Source: Sphingomonas asaccharolytica NBRC 15499
GTDB taxonomy: Bacteria > Pseudomonadota > Alphaproteobacteria > Sphingomonadales > Sphingomonadaceae
Assembly (NCBI RefSeq): GCF_001598355.1
Contig: NZ_BCYU01000008.1
Coordinates: 1 to 64,000, forward strand
Length of the DNA: 64,000 nt
Direction of reading: 5' to 3'
Position numbers and translations under genes: made by a program. How positions within the stretch are numbered: position 1 is the first letter of the stretch; each line of letters starts with the position of its first letter. Under the pieces are notes generated by a model. That model was not told the DNA's origin. It worked only from the letters and a program-made list of their open reading frames with translations, and ran no database searches. Shown here piece after piece: positions 8,917 through 18,206 of the stretch.

Positions 8917-9003
8917 CGTCGCCCCGGCGGAGGCCGGGGCCGGCCCGTTTGTCGCGTTGACAGGGCCAGATTGCCAGCGGCCCCGGCCTTCGCCGGGGCG
9001 ACG
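8917..9003. repeat. REPIN-like inverted REP doublet, copy 4
   Basis: Inverted units starting CGTCGCCCCGGCGGAGGC and ending GCCTTCGCCGGGGCGACG, with a spacer. It lies between the FadJ-type gene and the amidase gene, beginning 15 bases upstream of the amidase start codon and ending six bases from the FadJ-type stop. Confidence 0.88.
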
Positions 9004-9008
9004 GAATT

Positions 9009-11045
9009 TCAGAACTTCTCCCCCGCCTCGGCCTTGCGCCTCAGCAGCGGGGACACCTCGACCCCGTTCGCCTCCAGCCCGGCGACGACCTTGTCGAGCC
9101 CGACCAGGTTCCCCCAGAACATCGGACCGCCGCGATAGACCGGCCAGCCATAGCCGTAGATCCACACCACATCGATATCCGAAGCCCGCTGCGCCATGCC
9201 TTCGTCGAGGATCTTCGCGCCTTCATTGACCATCGGATAGATGGTCGCGGCGATGATATCCTCGTCCGTGAAATCGTGCCGGGCTTGGTTCGACCGGCTG
9301 CGGAAATCCTCGATAATCTCGGCGACTTCGGGCGAGGGCGTGGGATTGCGGTTCTCGTCGTAATCGTACCAGCCCTTGCCGGTCTTCTGGCCCCAACGGC
9401 CGCGCGCGCAGAGCACCTCGCGGATCGTGTCCTGCTTCGACGGATCGCGGTGCCAGCCGATGTCGACGCCGGCCAGGTCACCCATCTGGAACACGCCCAT
9501 CGGAAAACCGAAATCGACCAGCGCCTTGTCGATCTGCTCCGGCCGCGCGCCTTGCATCAGCATGGCGTTGGCGGGCGCGTTGCGCGCCGACAGCATGCGG
9601 TTGCCGATAAAGCCCGGACAGACGCCGGAGACGACCGCGACCTTGCCGATCGGTTTGGCCAGCGCCATCACCGTCGCCAGCACGTCGGGCGCGGTCTTGG
9701 CGCCGCGCACCACTTCGAGCAGCTTCATGACGTTCGCCGGCGAGAAGAAGTGCATGCCGAGCACGTCCTGGGGGCGGTCGGTCGCCGAGGCGATCTCGTC
9801 GACATTGAGGTACGAGGTGTTGGACGCCAGGATCGCGCCGGGTTTGACGATCTTGTCGAGCTTGCCGAACAGCTCCTTCTTGACGTCCATATTCTCGTAG
9901 ATCGCCTCGATGACGAGGTCGCAATCCTTGAGGTCGTCGAGGCTGAGCGTGGGGGTCAGCAGACCCATCATCGCCTCGACCTTTTCCATCGTAAAGCGGC
10001 CGCGCTTGGCCGAGTTCTCGTAATTCTTGCGGATCACCCCGACGCCGCGATCGAGTGCTTCCTGTGCGGTCTCGACGATCGTCACCGGGATGCCGGCGGT
10101 CAGGAAGTTCATGCTGATGCCGCCGCCCATCGTGCCGGCGCCGACCACGCCGACCTTCTTGATCGGCCGCAGCTGGACGTCGGACTGGATGCCATCGACC
10201 TTGGCGGCCTGGCGCTCGGCGAAGAACATGTAGCGCTGGGCAGCGGATTGCGTGCCCATCATGAGCTTCATGAATTCCTCGCGCTCGACTGCAATGCCTT
10301 CGGCGAAGGTGCCGTGAGTCGAGGCCTCGACGCAGCGGATATTCGCCGCCGGCGCGTCAAAGCCGCGGAACTTGCGCGCGTTGGCCTTTTTGAATGCCTC
10401 GACCACTTCGGGATCGGCGGTCGCGGTCTTTTCCGACGCGCGGGGCAGGGGACGTTTGTCGGCAATCTCATTGGCGAAGGCGATCGCGTCCGCCTCCAGG
10501 CTGTCCTCATCCGCGAGGCGATCGATCAATCCGGCTTCCTGCGCCTTCTTCGCCGAGATCGGATCCCCGATCGCGGTCATTTCGAGCGCGAGCTTGATCC
10601 CGGCGATGCGCGGGATGCGCTGAGTCCCGCCGGCACCCGGCAGCAGGCCGAGCTTGACCTCGGGCGTGCCGATCTTCGCCGACGGCACCGCGATCCGATA
10701 ATGGCAGCCCAGCGTGACCTCGCAACCGCCGCCCAGCGCCGTGCCGTGGATTGCCGCGACCACCGGCTTGTCGAGCGCTTCGATCGCGTCGATCACCGCG
10801 CCGAGCCCCGGACCAGTCATCGGCTTGCCGAACTCGGTGATGTCGGCGCCGGCGAAGAATGTCCGGCCGTCGCAGCGGATCACCACCGCCTTGATCGTCG
10901 CGTCCGCCGCCGCCTGCTTGATCCCGGCGTCGAGTCCCTCGCGCACCGCCGCGCCCAGCGCGTTGACCGGCGGGTTGTTCGAGATGATCACGAGCACGTC
11001 GCCATGGCGTTTGGTGCGGATCGGGGAAGCGGGCGTATCGGACAT
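9009..11045 (-). CDS. Bifunctional enoyl-CoA hydratase / 3-hydroxyacyl-CoA dehydrogenase (FadJ/FadB type)
   Basis: A 678-residue multifunctional beta-oxidation enzyme. The N-terminal crotonase domain (about 1-190) has the oxyanion region [13 protein letters not shown] and [11 protein letters not shown] with its catalytic Glu residues. The NAD-binding domain begins near residue 295 with [13 protein letters not shown], followed by the dehydrogenase motif [14 protein letters not shown] and two C-terminal helical domains. It hydrates trans-2-enoyl-CoA and oxidises 3-hydroxyacyl-CoA. The ATG preceded by GGAGAGAAG is preferred over an in-frame TTG four codons upstream. A thiolase is not present in the window. 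Confidence 0.93.
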   Translation of the reverse strand: MSDTPASPIRTKRHGDVLVIISNNPPVNALGAAVREGLDAGIKQAAADATIKAVVIRCDGRTFFAGADITEFGKPMTGPGLGAVIDAIEALDKPVVAAIHGTALGGGCEVTLGCHYRIAVPSAKIGTPEVKLGLLPGAGGTQRIPRIAGIKLALEMTAIGDPISAKKAQEAGLIDRLADEDSLEADAIAFANEIADKRPLPRASEKTATADPEVVEAFKKANARKFRGFDAPAANIRCVEASTHGTFAEGIAVEREEFMKLMMGTQSAAQRYMFFAERQAAKVDGIQSDVQLRPIKKVGVVGAGTMGGGISMNFLTAGIPVTIVETAQEALDRGVGVIRKNYENSAKRGRFTMEKVEAMMGLLTPTLSLDDLKDCDLVIEAIYENMDVKKELFGKLDKIVKPGAILASNTSYLNVDEIASATDRPQDVLGMHFFSPANVMKLLEVVRGAKTAPDVLATVMALAKPIGKVAVVSGVCPGFIGNRMLSARNAPANAMLMQGARPEQIDKALVDFGFPMGVFQMGDLAGVDIGWHRDPSKQDTIREVLCARGRWGQKTGKGWYDYDENRNPTPSPEVAEIIEDFRSRSNQARHDFTDEDIIAATIYPMVNEGAKILDEGMAQRASDIDVVWIYGYGWPVYRGGPMFWGNLVGLDKVVAGLEANGVEVSPLLRRKAEAGEKF

Positions 11046-11060
11046 TCTTCTCTCCAAAAT

Positions 11061-11145
11061 CGTCGCCCCGGCGGAGGCCGGGGCCGCTATGTTCTGGTCC
11101 GTGCCGGCAATGTGACCGGCGGCCCCGGCCTCCGCCGGGGCGACG
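11061..11145. repeat. REPIN-like inverted REP doublet, copy 5
   Basis: The left unit begins CGTCGCCCCGGCGGAGGC and the right unit ends GCCTCCGCCGGGGCGACG; the two arms are perfect inverse complements over 18 bases. It occupies nearly all of the gap between the serine hydrolase and FadJ-type genes. Confidence 0.9.
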
Positions 11146-11147
11146 GA

Positions 11148-12374
11148 TTAGGTCAGCGACGAGTAGATCAGCGTCTTGAGCTCGCGGCGGATCGGATACA
11201 GGCCGGACGGGCTGAGCTGAGTCATGAACACCATGTGCAGCCGCTCGACCGGATCGATGAAGAACGCGGTCGAGAACATGCCGCCCCAATAATATTCGCC
11301 CGCCGACCCCGGGATCATCGTCTTGGCGACATCCTCGGTGACGGCAAAGCCGAGGCCGAAGCCGGTGCCGGCATTCTGCGTCTCGCTGAATAGCGAGCGC
11401 GACAGCGTCGACAGGTCCGACTTGCCGGGCAGATGGTTCATCGTCATCAAGTCGAGCGTCTTGCGTCCCAACAGGCGCACGCCATCGAGTTCGCCGCCAT
11501 TGGCGCACATCTGGCAGAAGCGGTGATAATCGAGCGCCGTCGAGACCAATCCGCCGCCGCCCGACAATAATTTGGGCTGGCGTCGCCACGCGCTTTCGCT
11601 CGCACGATCGTACATCACGCGCCCTTTGCCGGCGACGAACGTGTAGCAATCGGTCAGCCGGTCGACCTTGCCGTCGGACACGACGAAGCCGGTGTCGTCC
11701 ATCTTGAGCGGTTTGAAGATCTTTTCGGCGAAATATTGGTCGAGCGGCATGCCCGATACGCGCTGGATCACCGCGCCCAGCACATCGGTCGACACCGAAT
11801 AATTCCACGCGGTGCCGGGCGAGAATTCCAGCGGGAGCTTGCCCAGCGCCGCGACGAAACCGTCGAGATCGTTGCCGCCATGCCAATTGTCGATCTTGCC
11901 CTCGCGATAGGCGGCATCGACGTTGGTGCGGTTCTGGAAACCATAGGTCAGACCCGAGGTGTGGCGCAGCAGGTCGAGCATCCGCATCGGCTCGGCGGTC
12001 GGCGTCACCGGCAGGAACGGCACTCCGCTACCACCACCATTATAGACCCCGATCCCCTTGAACTCGGGCAATATGTGATGAACTGGGGTATCGACCGCGA
12101 CCTTGCCGTCCTCGACCAGCATCATGAACCCAACCGAGGTGATCGGCTTGGTCATGCTGGCGATACGGAAGATCGATCCTTCATCGATCGCCTTGTCCGA
12201 CCCCTCGATCGCCGCGCCCTGGCTTGAGAAATGGACGATCTCGCCATCGTGGCTGATCAGGATCTGCGCGTTGGGCAATTTGCCCGAATCGAGGTACCGT
12301 TCCTTCAGGAATGCCGGAATAAGGTTGAGGCGCGCGGCATCGAAGCCATGCTTTTCAGGCGCTTTCATCAGCAT
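11148..12374 (-). CDS. Serine hydrolase, class C beta-lactamase/EstB family
   Basis: A 408-residue serine hydrolase with the SxxK motif in RIASMTKPITS near residue 72. A second conserved Tyr lies in WNYSVSTDVLG. No signal peptide is visible, so it is probably cytoplasmic and an esterase rather than a beta-lactamase. Relatives such as EstB hydrolyse short-chain esters. It stands first in the reverse acyl-CoA block and diverges from the acyl-CoA ligase gene. It may feed carboxylic acids into the pathway; substrate unknown. Confidence 0.87.
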   Translation of the reverse strand: MLMKAPEKHGFDAARLNLIPAFLKERYLDSGKLPNAQILISHDGEIVHFSSQGAAIEGSDKAIDEGSIFRIASMTKPITSVGFMMLVEDGKVAVDTPVHHILPEFKGIGVYNGGGSGVPFLPVTPTAEPMRMLDLLRHTSGLTYGFQNRTNVDAAYREGKIDNWHGGNDLDGFVAALGKLPLEFSPGTAWNYSVSTDVLGAVIQRVSGMPLDQYFAEKIFKPLKMDDTGFVVSDGKVDRLTDCYTFVAGKGRVMYDRASESAWRRQPKLLSGGGGLVSTALDYHRFCQMCANGGELDGVRLLGRKTLDLMTMNHLPGKSDLSTLSRSLFSETQNAGTGFGLGFAVTEDVAKTMIPGSAGEYYWGGMFSTAFFIDPVERLHMVFMTQLSPSGLYPIRRELKTLIYSSLT

Positions 12375-12505
12375 CGCTCTTCCATACCCCTATTTCAAAT
12401 TACGACTCTCTATTGCCTTGAGCGACGCTCGAATCAACTCTAACGTTGCGAAATCGCGCAGGCGGAGACCTGCGACGGCCGAAGCTGGAGAGCGGATCCT
12501 TGTCA

Positions 12506-14260
12506 ATGAATGGCGCACCCGAACCCGTTATCGCCCTCGATCCGGCCTGGCCCAGGGTTTCACTGAAGGACGCGACCGCCGCGCTGACCGCGCTGGGCAC
12601 CAAGTTCGAGATGGAGACGATCGAGATTCGCGGCGTGCCGACGCGGGTGTGGAAACACGCGCCGCACGATCTTGGCGTGTTGCTCGATCTGTCGCGCACG
12701 CATGGCGACCGCCTGTTCACCATCCTTGAGGACGAGCGCGTCAGCTATGAGGAGAGTTATCGCGCCACGGCGGCGCTCGCCCGCGCATTTCAGGGCATGG
12801 GCGTGGGCAAGGGCGATCGCGTCGCCTTCGCGACTCGCAACCTGCCCGAATGGCCGGTGATCTTCTTCGCGATCACGACGCTCGGCGCCATCGCGGTTCC
12901 GCTCAATGCCTGGTGGACAGGCGCCGAACTCGAATATGGCATCAACGATTCGGGGGCCAAGGTCCTGCTGGTCGACGCCGAGCGCTATGAGCGGATCAGG
13001 CCGCATCTGGCAGAGTTGACCAACGTCGAACGTCTTATCGTCGCCCGCTCGCCCGCGCCGATCGACGGCGCCATTGCACTAGAAGACATTATCGGCGGGC
13101 CGAAAAGCTGGGCGGACTTGCCTGCGGACGATCGACCGCGAGTCGAGATCGACAGCGATGACGACGCGACGATCTTCTACACCAGCGGCACCACCGGCAA
13201 TCCCAAGGGCGCGCTGGGCACGCACCGCAATCTCATGACGAACATCATGTCGGGCGGCTTCTCGGGCGCGCGCAGCTTCGTCCGCCGCGGCGAGCCGATC
13301 CCCGATCCGATCCCGCGCACCAGCCTGACCGTAATCCCGATGTTCCACGTCACCGCCTGCTCGGCCGGGCTGATGGGGACCATGGCGAGCGGCAGCACCA
13401 CCATCTTCATGCGGAAATGGGATACGGTGAAGGCGATGGAGATCATCGAGCGCGAGAAGGTCCACTTTACCGGCGGCGTGCCGACCATCGCCTGGCAGCT
13501 GCTCGAACATCCCGATCGCTACAAATACGACCTCTCCTCGATCGAGGCGATCGCTTATGGCGGGGCACCGTCGGCGCCTGAACTCGTCAAGAAGATTTAC
13601 GAGGAATTCGGCGCGCTCCCCGGCAATGGCTGGGGCATGACCGAGACGATGGCGACGGTGACGCACCATTCGAGCGAGGATTATCTCAACCGCCCGACCA
13701 GCGCCGGCCCGCCGGTGGCGACCGCCGACCTGGAAATCCGCGCCGATGACGGGGTCACTGTGTTGCCGGTCGGCGAGGTCGGCGAATTATGGGCGCGCGG
13801 ACCGATGATCGTTAAGGGCTATTGGAACAAGCCCGAGGCGACGGCGGAGACCTTTGTCGACGGCTGGGTACGCACCGGCGACCTCGCGCGGCTCGATGAG
13901 GAAGGCTTCCTGTTCATCGTCGACCGCGCCAAGGATATGGTGATCCGCGGCGGCGAGAATATCTATTCGTCCGAGGTCGAGAACGCGCTGTACGAGCATC
14001 CCGCAGTGACCGACGCTGCCGTGATCGGCATCCCGCACCGGACGTTGGGCGAGGAGCCGGCCGCCGTGGTCCATCTCGCGCCGGGCACGGCCGCGACCGA
14101 AGCGGAATTGCAAGCCTGGGTGGGTGAGCGGCTTGCGGCGTTCAAGGTGCCGGTGTCGATCCGCTTCGTGCACGAAACGCTGCCGCGCAACGCCAATGGC
14201 AAGATCCTGAAGAAGGATCTGAAGGGCTTGTTCGAAGATCGCGCGAGCCAAGCCGCGTAA
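12506..14260 (+). CDS. AMP-dependent acyl-CoA synthetase/ligase
   Basis: A 584-residue ANL-superfamily enzyme that adenylates a carboxylic acid and transfers it to CoA. The P-loop-like motif YTSGTTGNPKGALGTHRN is complete. GWGMTET, the hinge-region TGDLARLDEEGF and the catalytic C-terminal Lys in NANGKILKKDL are also present. The ATG lies 15 bases from GGAG; an in-frame TTG two codons upstream has better spacing and may be the real start. It is divergent from the esterase gene and probably activates the acid degraded by the nearby beta-oxidation genes. Confidence 0.92.
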   Translation: MNGAPEPVIALDPAWPRVSLKDATAALTALGTKFEMETIEIRGVPTRVWKHAPHDLGVLLDLSRTHGDRLFTILEDERVSYEESYRATAALARAFQGMGVGKGDRVAFATRNLPEWPVIFFAITTLGAIAVPLNAWWTGAELEYGINDSGAKVLLVDAERYERIRPHLAELTNVERLIVARSPAPIDGAIALEDIIGGPKSWADLPADDRPRVEIDSDDDATIFYTSGTTGNPKGALGTHRNLMTNIMSGGFSGARSFVRRGEPIPDPIPRTSLTVIPMFHVTACSAGLMGTMASGSTTIFMRKWDTVKAMEIIEREKVHFTGGVPTIAWQLLEHPDRYKYDLSSIEAIAYGGAPSAPELVKKIYEEFGALPGNGWGMTETMATVTHHSSEDYLNRPTSAGPPVATADLEIRADDGVTVLPVGEVGELWARGPMIVKGYWNKPEATAETFVDGWVRTGDLARLDEEGFLFIVDRAKDMVIRGGENIYSSEVENALYEHPAVTDAAVIGIPHRTLGEEPAAVVHLAPGTAATEAELQAWVGERLAAFKVPVSIRFVHETLPRNANGKILKKDLKGLFEDRASQAA

Positions 14261-14276
14261 GCGGCACCCTCTCGTC

Positions 14277-14352
14277 CGTCATGCCGGCCTCCACTGAGCC
14301 ATTCGCTGGTCGACTTGGGGAGGAGTGGATCCCGGCATAAAGCCGGGTGACG
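14277..14352. repeat. REP-like inverted pair, copy 6 (diverged), between convergent genes
   Basis: The left unit begins CGTCATGCCGGC and the right unit ends ATAAAGCCGGGTGACG, the diverged CGTCAT/GTGACG flavour of the local REP family. It lies between the convergent acyl-CoA ligase and MFS genes, where it could act as a bidirectional terminator or mRNA-end stabiliser. No T-tract is present. Confidence 0.65.
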
Positions 14353-14362
14353 TTGGGGCCTG

Positions 14363-15628
14363 TTAGATTTCCGGCGACACACGCCGGGGCGCCGTCTCGC
14401 GGGCAAAGCACAACGCCACGAACCCCAGCACGGCCGCCGCCGCCATATACCAGGCCGGCGCCAACGGACTGCCGGTGACGCCTGTCAGCCACGCCACAAC
14501 GAACTGGGTCGATCCGCCGAAGATCGAGATCGCCAGCGCATAGACGATCGCCAGCGCGCCCGACCGGATGCGCGCGGGAAAGTCCTCGGTGATATGGACC
14601 AGCACCGCGCTCAACGCGATGCCGATGGAGAGGCGCAATAAGCATCCTACCAGGAACAGGCTCGCCTTGCCCGGTGCGATGGTCAGCAGCCAGAAAGCGG
14701 GAAGAGTGATAAGGCAGACGAACAAGGTCGGCAGGATCATCGCCGGTCGGCGTCCATAGCGATCGGCCAGCCAGCCGCCGAGCGGCGCGCCGATCGTCCC
14801 GCCGATCCCCACCGCGATCGTCGCCCAGAAGGCTGTGCCGGACGGCAGATGCAGCGTCGTCTTGGCGAAGGTGGTCAGGAAGTTGGTGACATAGGTCATG
14901 ATCGTCCCCGACAGCAGTGCCAGGAACGCGATGATCGCGGTGCGGCGATAGTCGCGGAGCGGCGGCGCGGGGATCGCCGGCGCATCGCTGGGCAAGGTTT
15001 CGGGTAATGTCCGCCGGAGTACGAGCCCGATCGGAATGACGCCGACGCCGAGCGCCAGTGCGATCCGCCATCCCCAGCTCGCGAGGGTCGCATCGTCCAT
15101 CACATGCGCCAGCGCGAGCCCGATCAATCCGGCAACCAGCACAGCGACATTCTGCCCGAACATTTGCATCGAGACGTACAGGCCGCGGCGATGCGGCGGC
15201 GCTGCTTCCGCCAGGAACGCGGTGCTCGGTCCGACCTCTCCGCCCAGCGCGAATCCCTGGACCAGGCGCCAGAACAGCACCAGCAACGGCGCGGCGATGC
15301 CGATCGCGGCATAAGACGGCGTCAGCGCGACACCCAGGCTGGCGGCCCCGATCAGCGCGAACGACAGCAGCATCATAGGCCGGCGCCCGAGCCGATCGCC
15401 GAGCACGCCGATCACCAGCCCGCCAAGCGGGCGCGTCAGGAATCCCGCGCCGAACGTGGCGAGGGCAGCAAGCAGGCTCGATTGTGGGTCGGTGGCCGGG
15501 AAGAAAGTGTGACCGATCTCGACCGCGAAGAAGGTGAAGATCAGGAAATCGTAGAATTCGAGCGCGTTGCCGAGCGTGACGCCTACGACTTGGGAAGCGG
15601 TGACTCGCGGCGCCGTAATAATGGTCAT
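14363..15628 (-). CDS. MFS transporter, metabolite:H+ symporter (MHS) type
   Basis: A 421-residue integral membrane carrier with about 12 hydrophobic segments. The first loop carries RPLGGLVIGVLGDRLGRRP, the MFS GxxxDRxGRR signature. The N-terminus GNALEFYDFLIFTFFAV is typical of the MHS/KgtP/ShiA branch, which imports mono- and dicarboxylates or aromatic acids with protons. The ATG with GGGGAG four bases upstream is preferred to an upstream in-frame start. Placed next to the acyl-CoA ligase, it may import the acid that the island degrades; the substrate is inferred only. Confidence 0.9.
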   Translation of the reverse strand: MTIITAPRVTASQVVGVTLGNALEFYDFLIFTFFAVEIGHTFFPATDPQSSLLAALATFGAGFLTRPLGGLVIGVLGDRLGRRPMMLLSFALIGAASLGVALTPSYAAIGIAAPLLVLFWRLVQGFALGGEVGPSTAFLAEAAPPHRRGLYVSMQMFGQNVAVLVAGLIGLALAHVMDDATLASWGWRIALALGVGVIPIGLVLRRTLPETLPSDAPAIPAPPLRDYRRTAIIAFLALLSGTIMTYVTNFLTTFAKTTLHLPSGTAFWATIAVGIGGTIGAPLGGWLADRYGRRPAMILPTLFVCLITLPAFWLLTIAPGKASLFLVGCLLRLSIGIALSAVLVHITEDFPARIRSGALAIVYALAISIFGGSTQFVVAWLTGVTGSPLAPAWYMAAAAVLGFVALCFARETAPRRVSPEI

Positions 15629-15855
15629 CGTGCTCCCCAGCTCGTCCGCTTCATCAAGCGATGTCGGGCGCCGCAAGTCAATCGCGGTCCGCTGGGGTTC
15701 GATGCACGCAGTCTATATGCGCCCAACGACGCCATCCCGAGTGGTGGAGCCCGCACGCGACCCGCCAACGAATCCGTCCGGAATGGTGGCTTCATCGCTG
15801 GCTTGCCGACGACCGAAGGGGTAAGATTCTTTCATAAATACGGGGGGATGCCTTG

Positions 15856-17391
15856 ATGCGCTTCGCTGTTCGCCGCCCATTCCAATCGGTCGCGTTGATC
15901 GGCGCGATGCTGGTCTTCGCCGCTGCGTGCACGATGAAGACATCGTCGACCAAGCCCGCGACGGGCATTGCCAACGCCGCTTGCCCGACGCCGCAGAATA
16001 TCCCGTCCGGGTTCGACTATCCGCAAAAGGCTGCCACGGTCGAAAGCTGGGTAACAACCGGCAACGTCGCCCGCACGCGCCAGCACGGTTGGAACGTCTG
16101 GGCCGCGCTCAACACGATGGTCGGCGGCAAGCCGATCTGGCAAAGCTGGTGCACCGAAACCCAGGCATTCGCACCCGACCCCTCGGTCACTGCCAAGCTC
16201 GCCAAGACCGAGCCGGCGGTCGCGACGGTGCCGATGCGCAAGTTCAAGCTCAACAATGGATCGACGGCTGGCGCAGACCCGATTAACTTCCCGGTCTCGC
16301 CGACCTATGCCGTGCCGCAGCCGGTGGTCGACCGCTACACGGGCACGCCGTGCCTGCAGGGAACGACGCCCGCTGATTACGCTTTGGCGAATGGCCCGAC
16401 CTTGCAGAATAACGGCGACGTGATGGTGGCGGGGGTGATCTACAACCAGCCCGCCTACGACTGGATTCGCAGCAACAAGCTCTATCTGCAGTCGACGCTC
16501 AACGGCCTGATCCCGCCGCCCAACCAAGCCAAGCAGATGGCGGCGATGCCTGACGGCTCGATCGTCCTCAAGCCGATGATGTGGCCGGTGGCGGCGGGCC
16601 AGTTCACCGCGCTGCCGATTTGGAACGACCCGGCGTCGGACGACGGCGTCTATGCCGGCTTCGAGATCCAGGAGAAGTGGCCGAAAGCGGTGGCGGTCAC
16701 CACCACACGGGCGGCTCAAGTGATCCCGTCCTCGGTCAGTTTCCTCCACGGCGTGACGATGAGCGGCAAGCCGCTCGGGCCCAATACCTATGCCAAGCCG
16801 CGCGTGGTCGGGGTCGACCGCTTCTACAATTACAAACCCGATCTCTCAAAGATGGCGCAATGCGATCGCGCGATCCTCGATGCTTCGGCTTATTATGCTT
16901 ATGGCCGGATGTTCCAGCAGGGCGACTATCTGATCCTGATCGCGATGCACATCATGACCAAGGAACAGCCCGCCTGGACATTCCAATCGGTGTGGTGGAA
17001 CGATTCGCCCGGCATGAGCCCCTATGCCGCCGACCGGCCCAACCTGTCGCCGGTCAGTGCGCCGGGGCCATGGCGCAATTATCTGATGGCGGCGACCTAC
17101 GGCATTCCTGCGAGTTCGGGCAGCAACCAATGGCCGGTCGCGTTCAACCCTTATATCGAGCTCGCCGCCGATCATCCGATCAAGACCAACTGCATGAATT
17201 GCCACCATCGCGCGGCGTGGCCGGCGTCGAGCACCGAATATGAGGCGCCGGGAGGCCCCAGCGCGCTCGACATCTTCGCGCTCAATAATGCCGTGCTGAA
17301 CGGCAAAATCGGCGTAGATTCATTATGGTCGATCAGCGACCGCGCGCTGGCGTCCGACCAGCGGACGGAGGCAGTAGCGGCGCGGAAATAG
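15856..17391 (+). CDS. c-type cytochrome-like lipoprotein of unknown function
   Basis: I do not recognise a characterised family. The 511-residue product begins with a signal peptide and lipobox (VFAAAC, Cys at about residue 25), so it should be an exported lipoprotein. A single haem-c attachment motif CMNCH lies at residues 446-450 in a Cys- and His-rich stretch. The rest is rich in Trp, Tyr and Pro with no obvious repeats. A TTG one codon upstream is ignored in favour of the ATG after GGGGGGATG. It may carry out periplasmic electron transfer or oxidation. The gene stands alone between divergent and convergent neighbours. Confidence 0.75.
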   Translation: MRFAVRRPFQSVALIGAMLVFAAACTMKTSSTKPATGIANAACPTPQNIPSGFDYPQKAATVESWVTTGNVARTRQHGWNVWAALNTMVGGKPIWQSWCTETQAFAPDPSVTAKLAKTEPAVATVPMRKFKLNNGSTAGADPINFPVSPTYAVPQPVVDRYTGTPCLQGTTPADYALANGPTLQNNGDVMVAGVIYNQPAYDWIRSNKLYLQSTLNGLIPPPNQAKQMAAMPDGSIVLKPMMWPVAAGQFTALPIWNDPASDDGVYAGFEIQEKWPKAVAVTTTRAAQVIPSSVSFLHGVTMSGKPLGPNTYAKPRVVGVDRFYNYKPDLSKMAQCDRAILDASAYYAYGRMFQQGDYLILIAMHIMTKEQPAWTFQSVWWNDSPGMSPYAADRPNLSPVSAPGPWRNYLMAATYGIPASSGSNQWPVAFNPYIELAADHPIKTNCMNCHHRAAWPASSTEYEAPGGPSALDIFALNNAVLNGKIGVDSLWSISDRALASDQRTEAVAARK

Positions 17392-17408
17392 ACGGGCATC
17401 CTGCGGGG

Positions 17409-17432
17409 CCGGGGGCGGGCGATCGCCCCCGG
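17409..17432. terminator. GC-rich hairpin between convergent genes
   Basis: A perfect nine-base stem, CCGGGGGCG paired with CGCCCCCGG around a six-base loop, followed by TTAT. It fills the 44-base gap between the convergent cytochrome-like and racemase genes, so it probably ends transcription from one or both sides. The U-tract is weak. Confidence 0.6.
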
Positions 17433-17435
17433 TTA

Positions 17436-18125
17436 TCAGCCGAGCGCGAGGTCGACCGCCGCGAGCGCATGAAGGCTCGTCGTATCGAACAACGGCACTG
17501 CGCTGTCCGACTGGTCCACGAGCAGCATGATTTCGGTGCAGCCCAGCACGATCGCTCCCGCGCCGCGCTCCACCAGCCGCGCAATCACATCGTGATAGAC
17601 CGCGCGCGATGCCGCTTCGATCTTTCCCGCGACCAATTCCTCATAGATCACGCGATGAACCTCGCGCCGGTCGTCGTCGTCGGGAATCAGGGGCTCGAGC
17701 CCGGCGGCCGCGAGGCGATCGCGATAAAAGGCCTTTTCCATCGTGAAGGCGGTGCCGAGCAACCCGACTCGCTTAAGCCCCGCCCGGGTGATCGCCGCCG
17801 CAGTGGGATCGACGACGTGGAGCAGCGGCACGCCGATCGCCGCTGCGATCTCGTCAGCCATCAAATGCATCGTGTTGCTGCAGATCAGGACGAAATCCGC
17901 ACCTCCCGCCTCCAAGTGCCTGGCCGCATCCACCATTCGCGCGGTGAGCGAAGACCAGTCGCCATCATGCTGAAGTCGTTCGATTTCGCCGAAATCTACC
18001 GAGTATAAAAGCATTTCGGCCGAATGCGCGCCGCCGAGACGGTCACGCACCGCGCGATTGATGATCGCATAATATTGCGCTGAACTCTCCCAGCTCATGC
18101 CGCCGATCAGTCCAATCCTCTTCAT
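17436..18125 (-). CDS. Aspartate/glutamate racemase family protein
   Basis: A 229-residue cofactor-independent PLP-free racemase. The two catalytic cysteines are visible in CSNTMH near residue 82 and GCTEIM near residue 195. The N-terminus MKRIGLIGGMSWESS is typical of the RacD/YgeA aspartate racemase branch. It interconverts L- and D-amino acids, perhaps aspartate. The start codon lies 81 bases from the divergent Crp/Fnr regulator's likely start, so shared control is possible. Confidence 0.88.
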   Translation of the reverse strand: MKRIGLIGGMSWESSAQYYAIINRAVRDRLGGAHSAEMLLYSVDFGEIERLQHDGDWSSLTARMVDAARHLEAGGADFVLICSNTMHLMADEIAAAIGVPLLHVVDPTAAAITRAGLKRVGLLGTAFTMEKAFYRDRLAAAGLEPLIPDDDDRREVHRVIYEELVAGKIEAASRAVYHDVIARLVERGAGAIVLGCTEIMLLVDQSDSAVPLFDTTSLHALAAVDLALG

Positions 18126-18206
18126 CGTGTTGCTATGGCGTTTCCTGCTATGGAAACCAAGAAGCGGACAAGATCGTTACGCTGCCGAAGGGGTTCGAAG
18201 ATCGAC

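Noticed and set aside
9276..11393. 705-codon open frame antisense to the FadJ-type gene
   Set aside because: It is a shadow caused by high GC and codon-position bias. The translation is Arg/Asp/His-rich with no recognisable domain, while the opposite strand encodes a full multifunctional enzyme.
12418..12433. Near-palindrome TTGAGCGACGCTCGAA in the divergent gap before the acyl-CoA ligase, possibly an operator
   Set aside because: The arms are not perfect and only one copy is seen. There is no adjacent regulator gene to support it.
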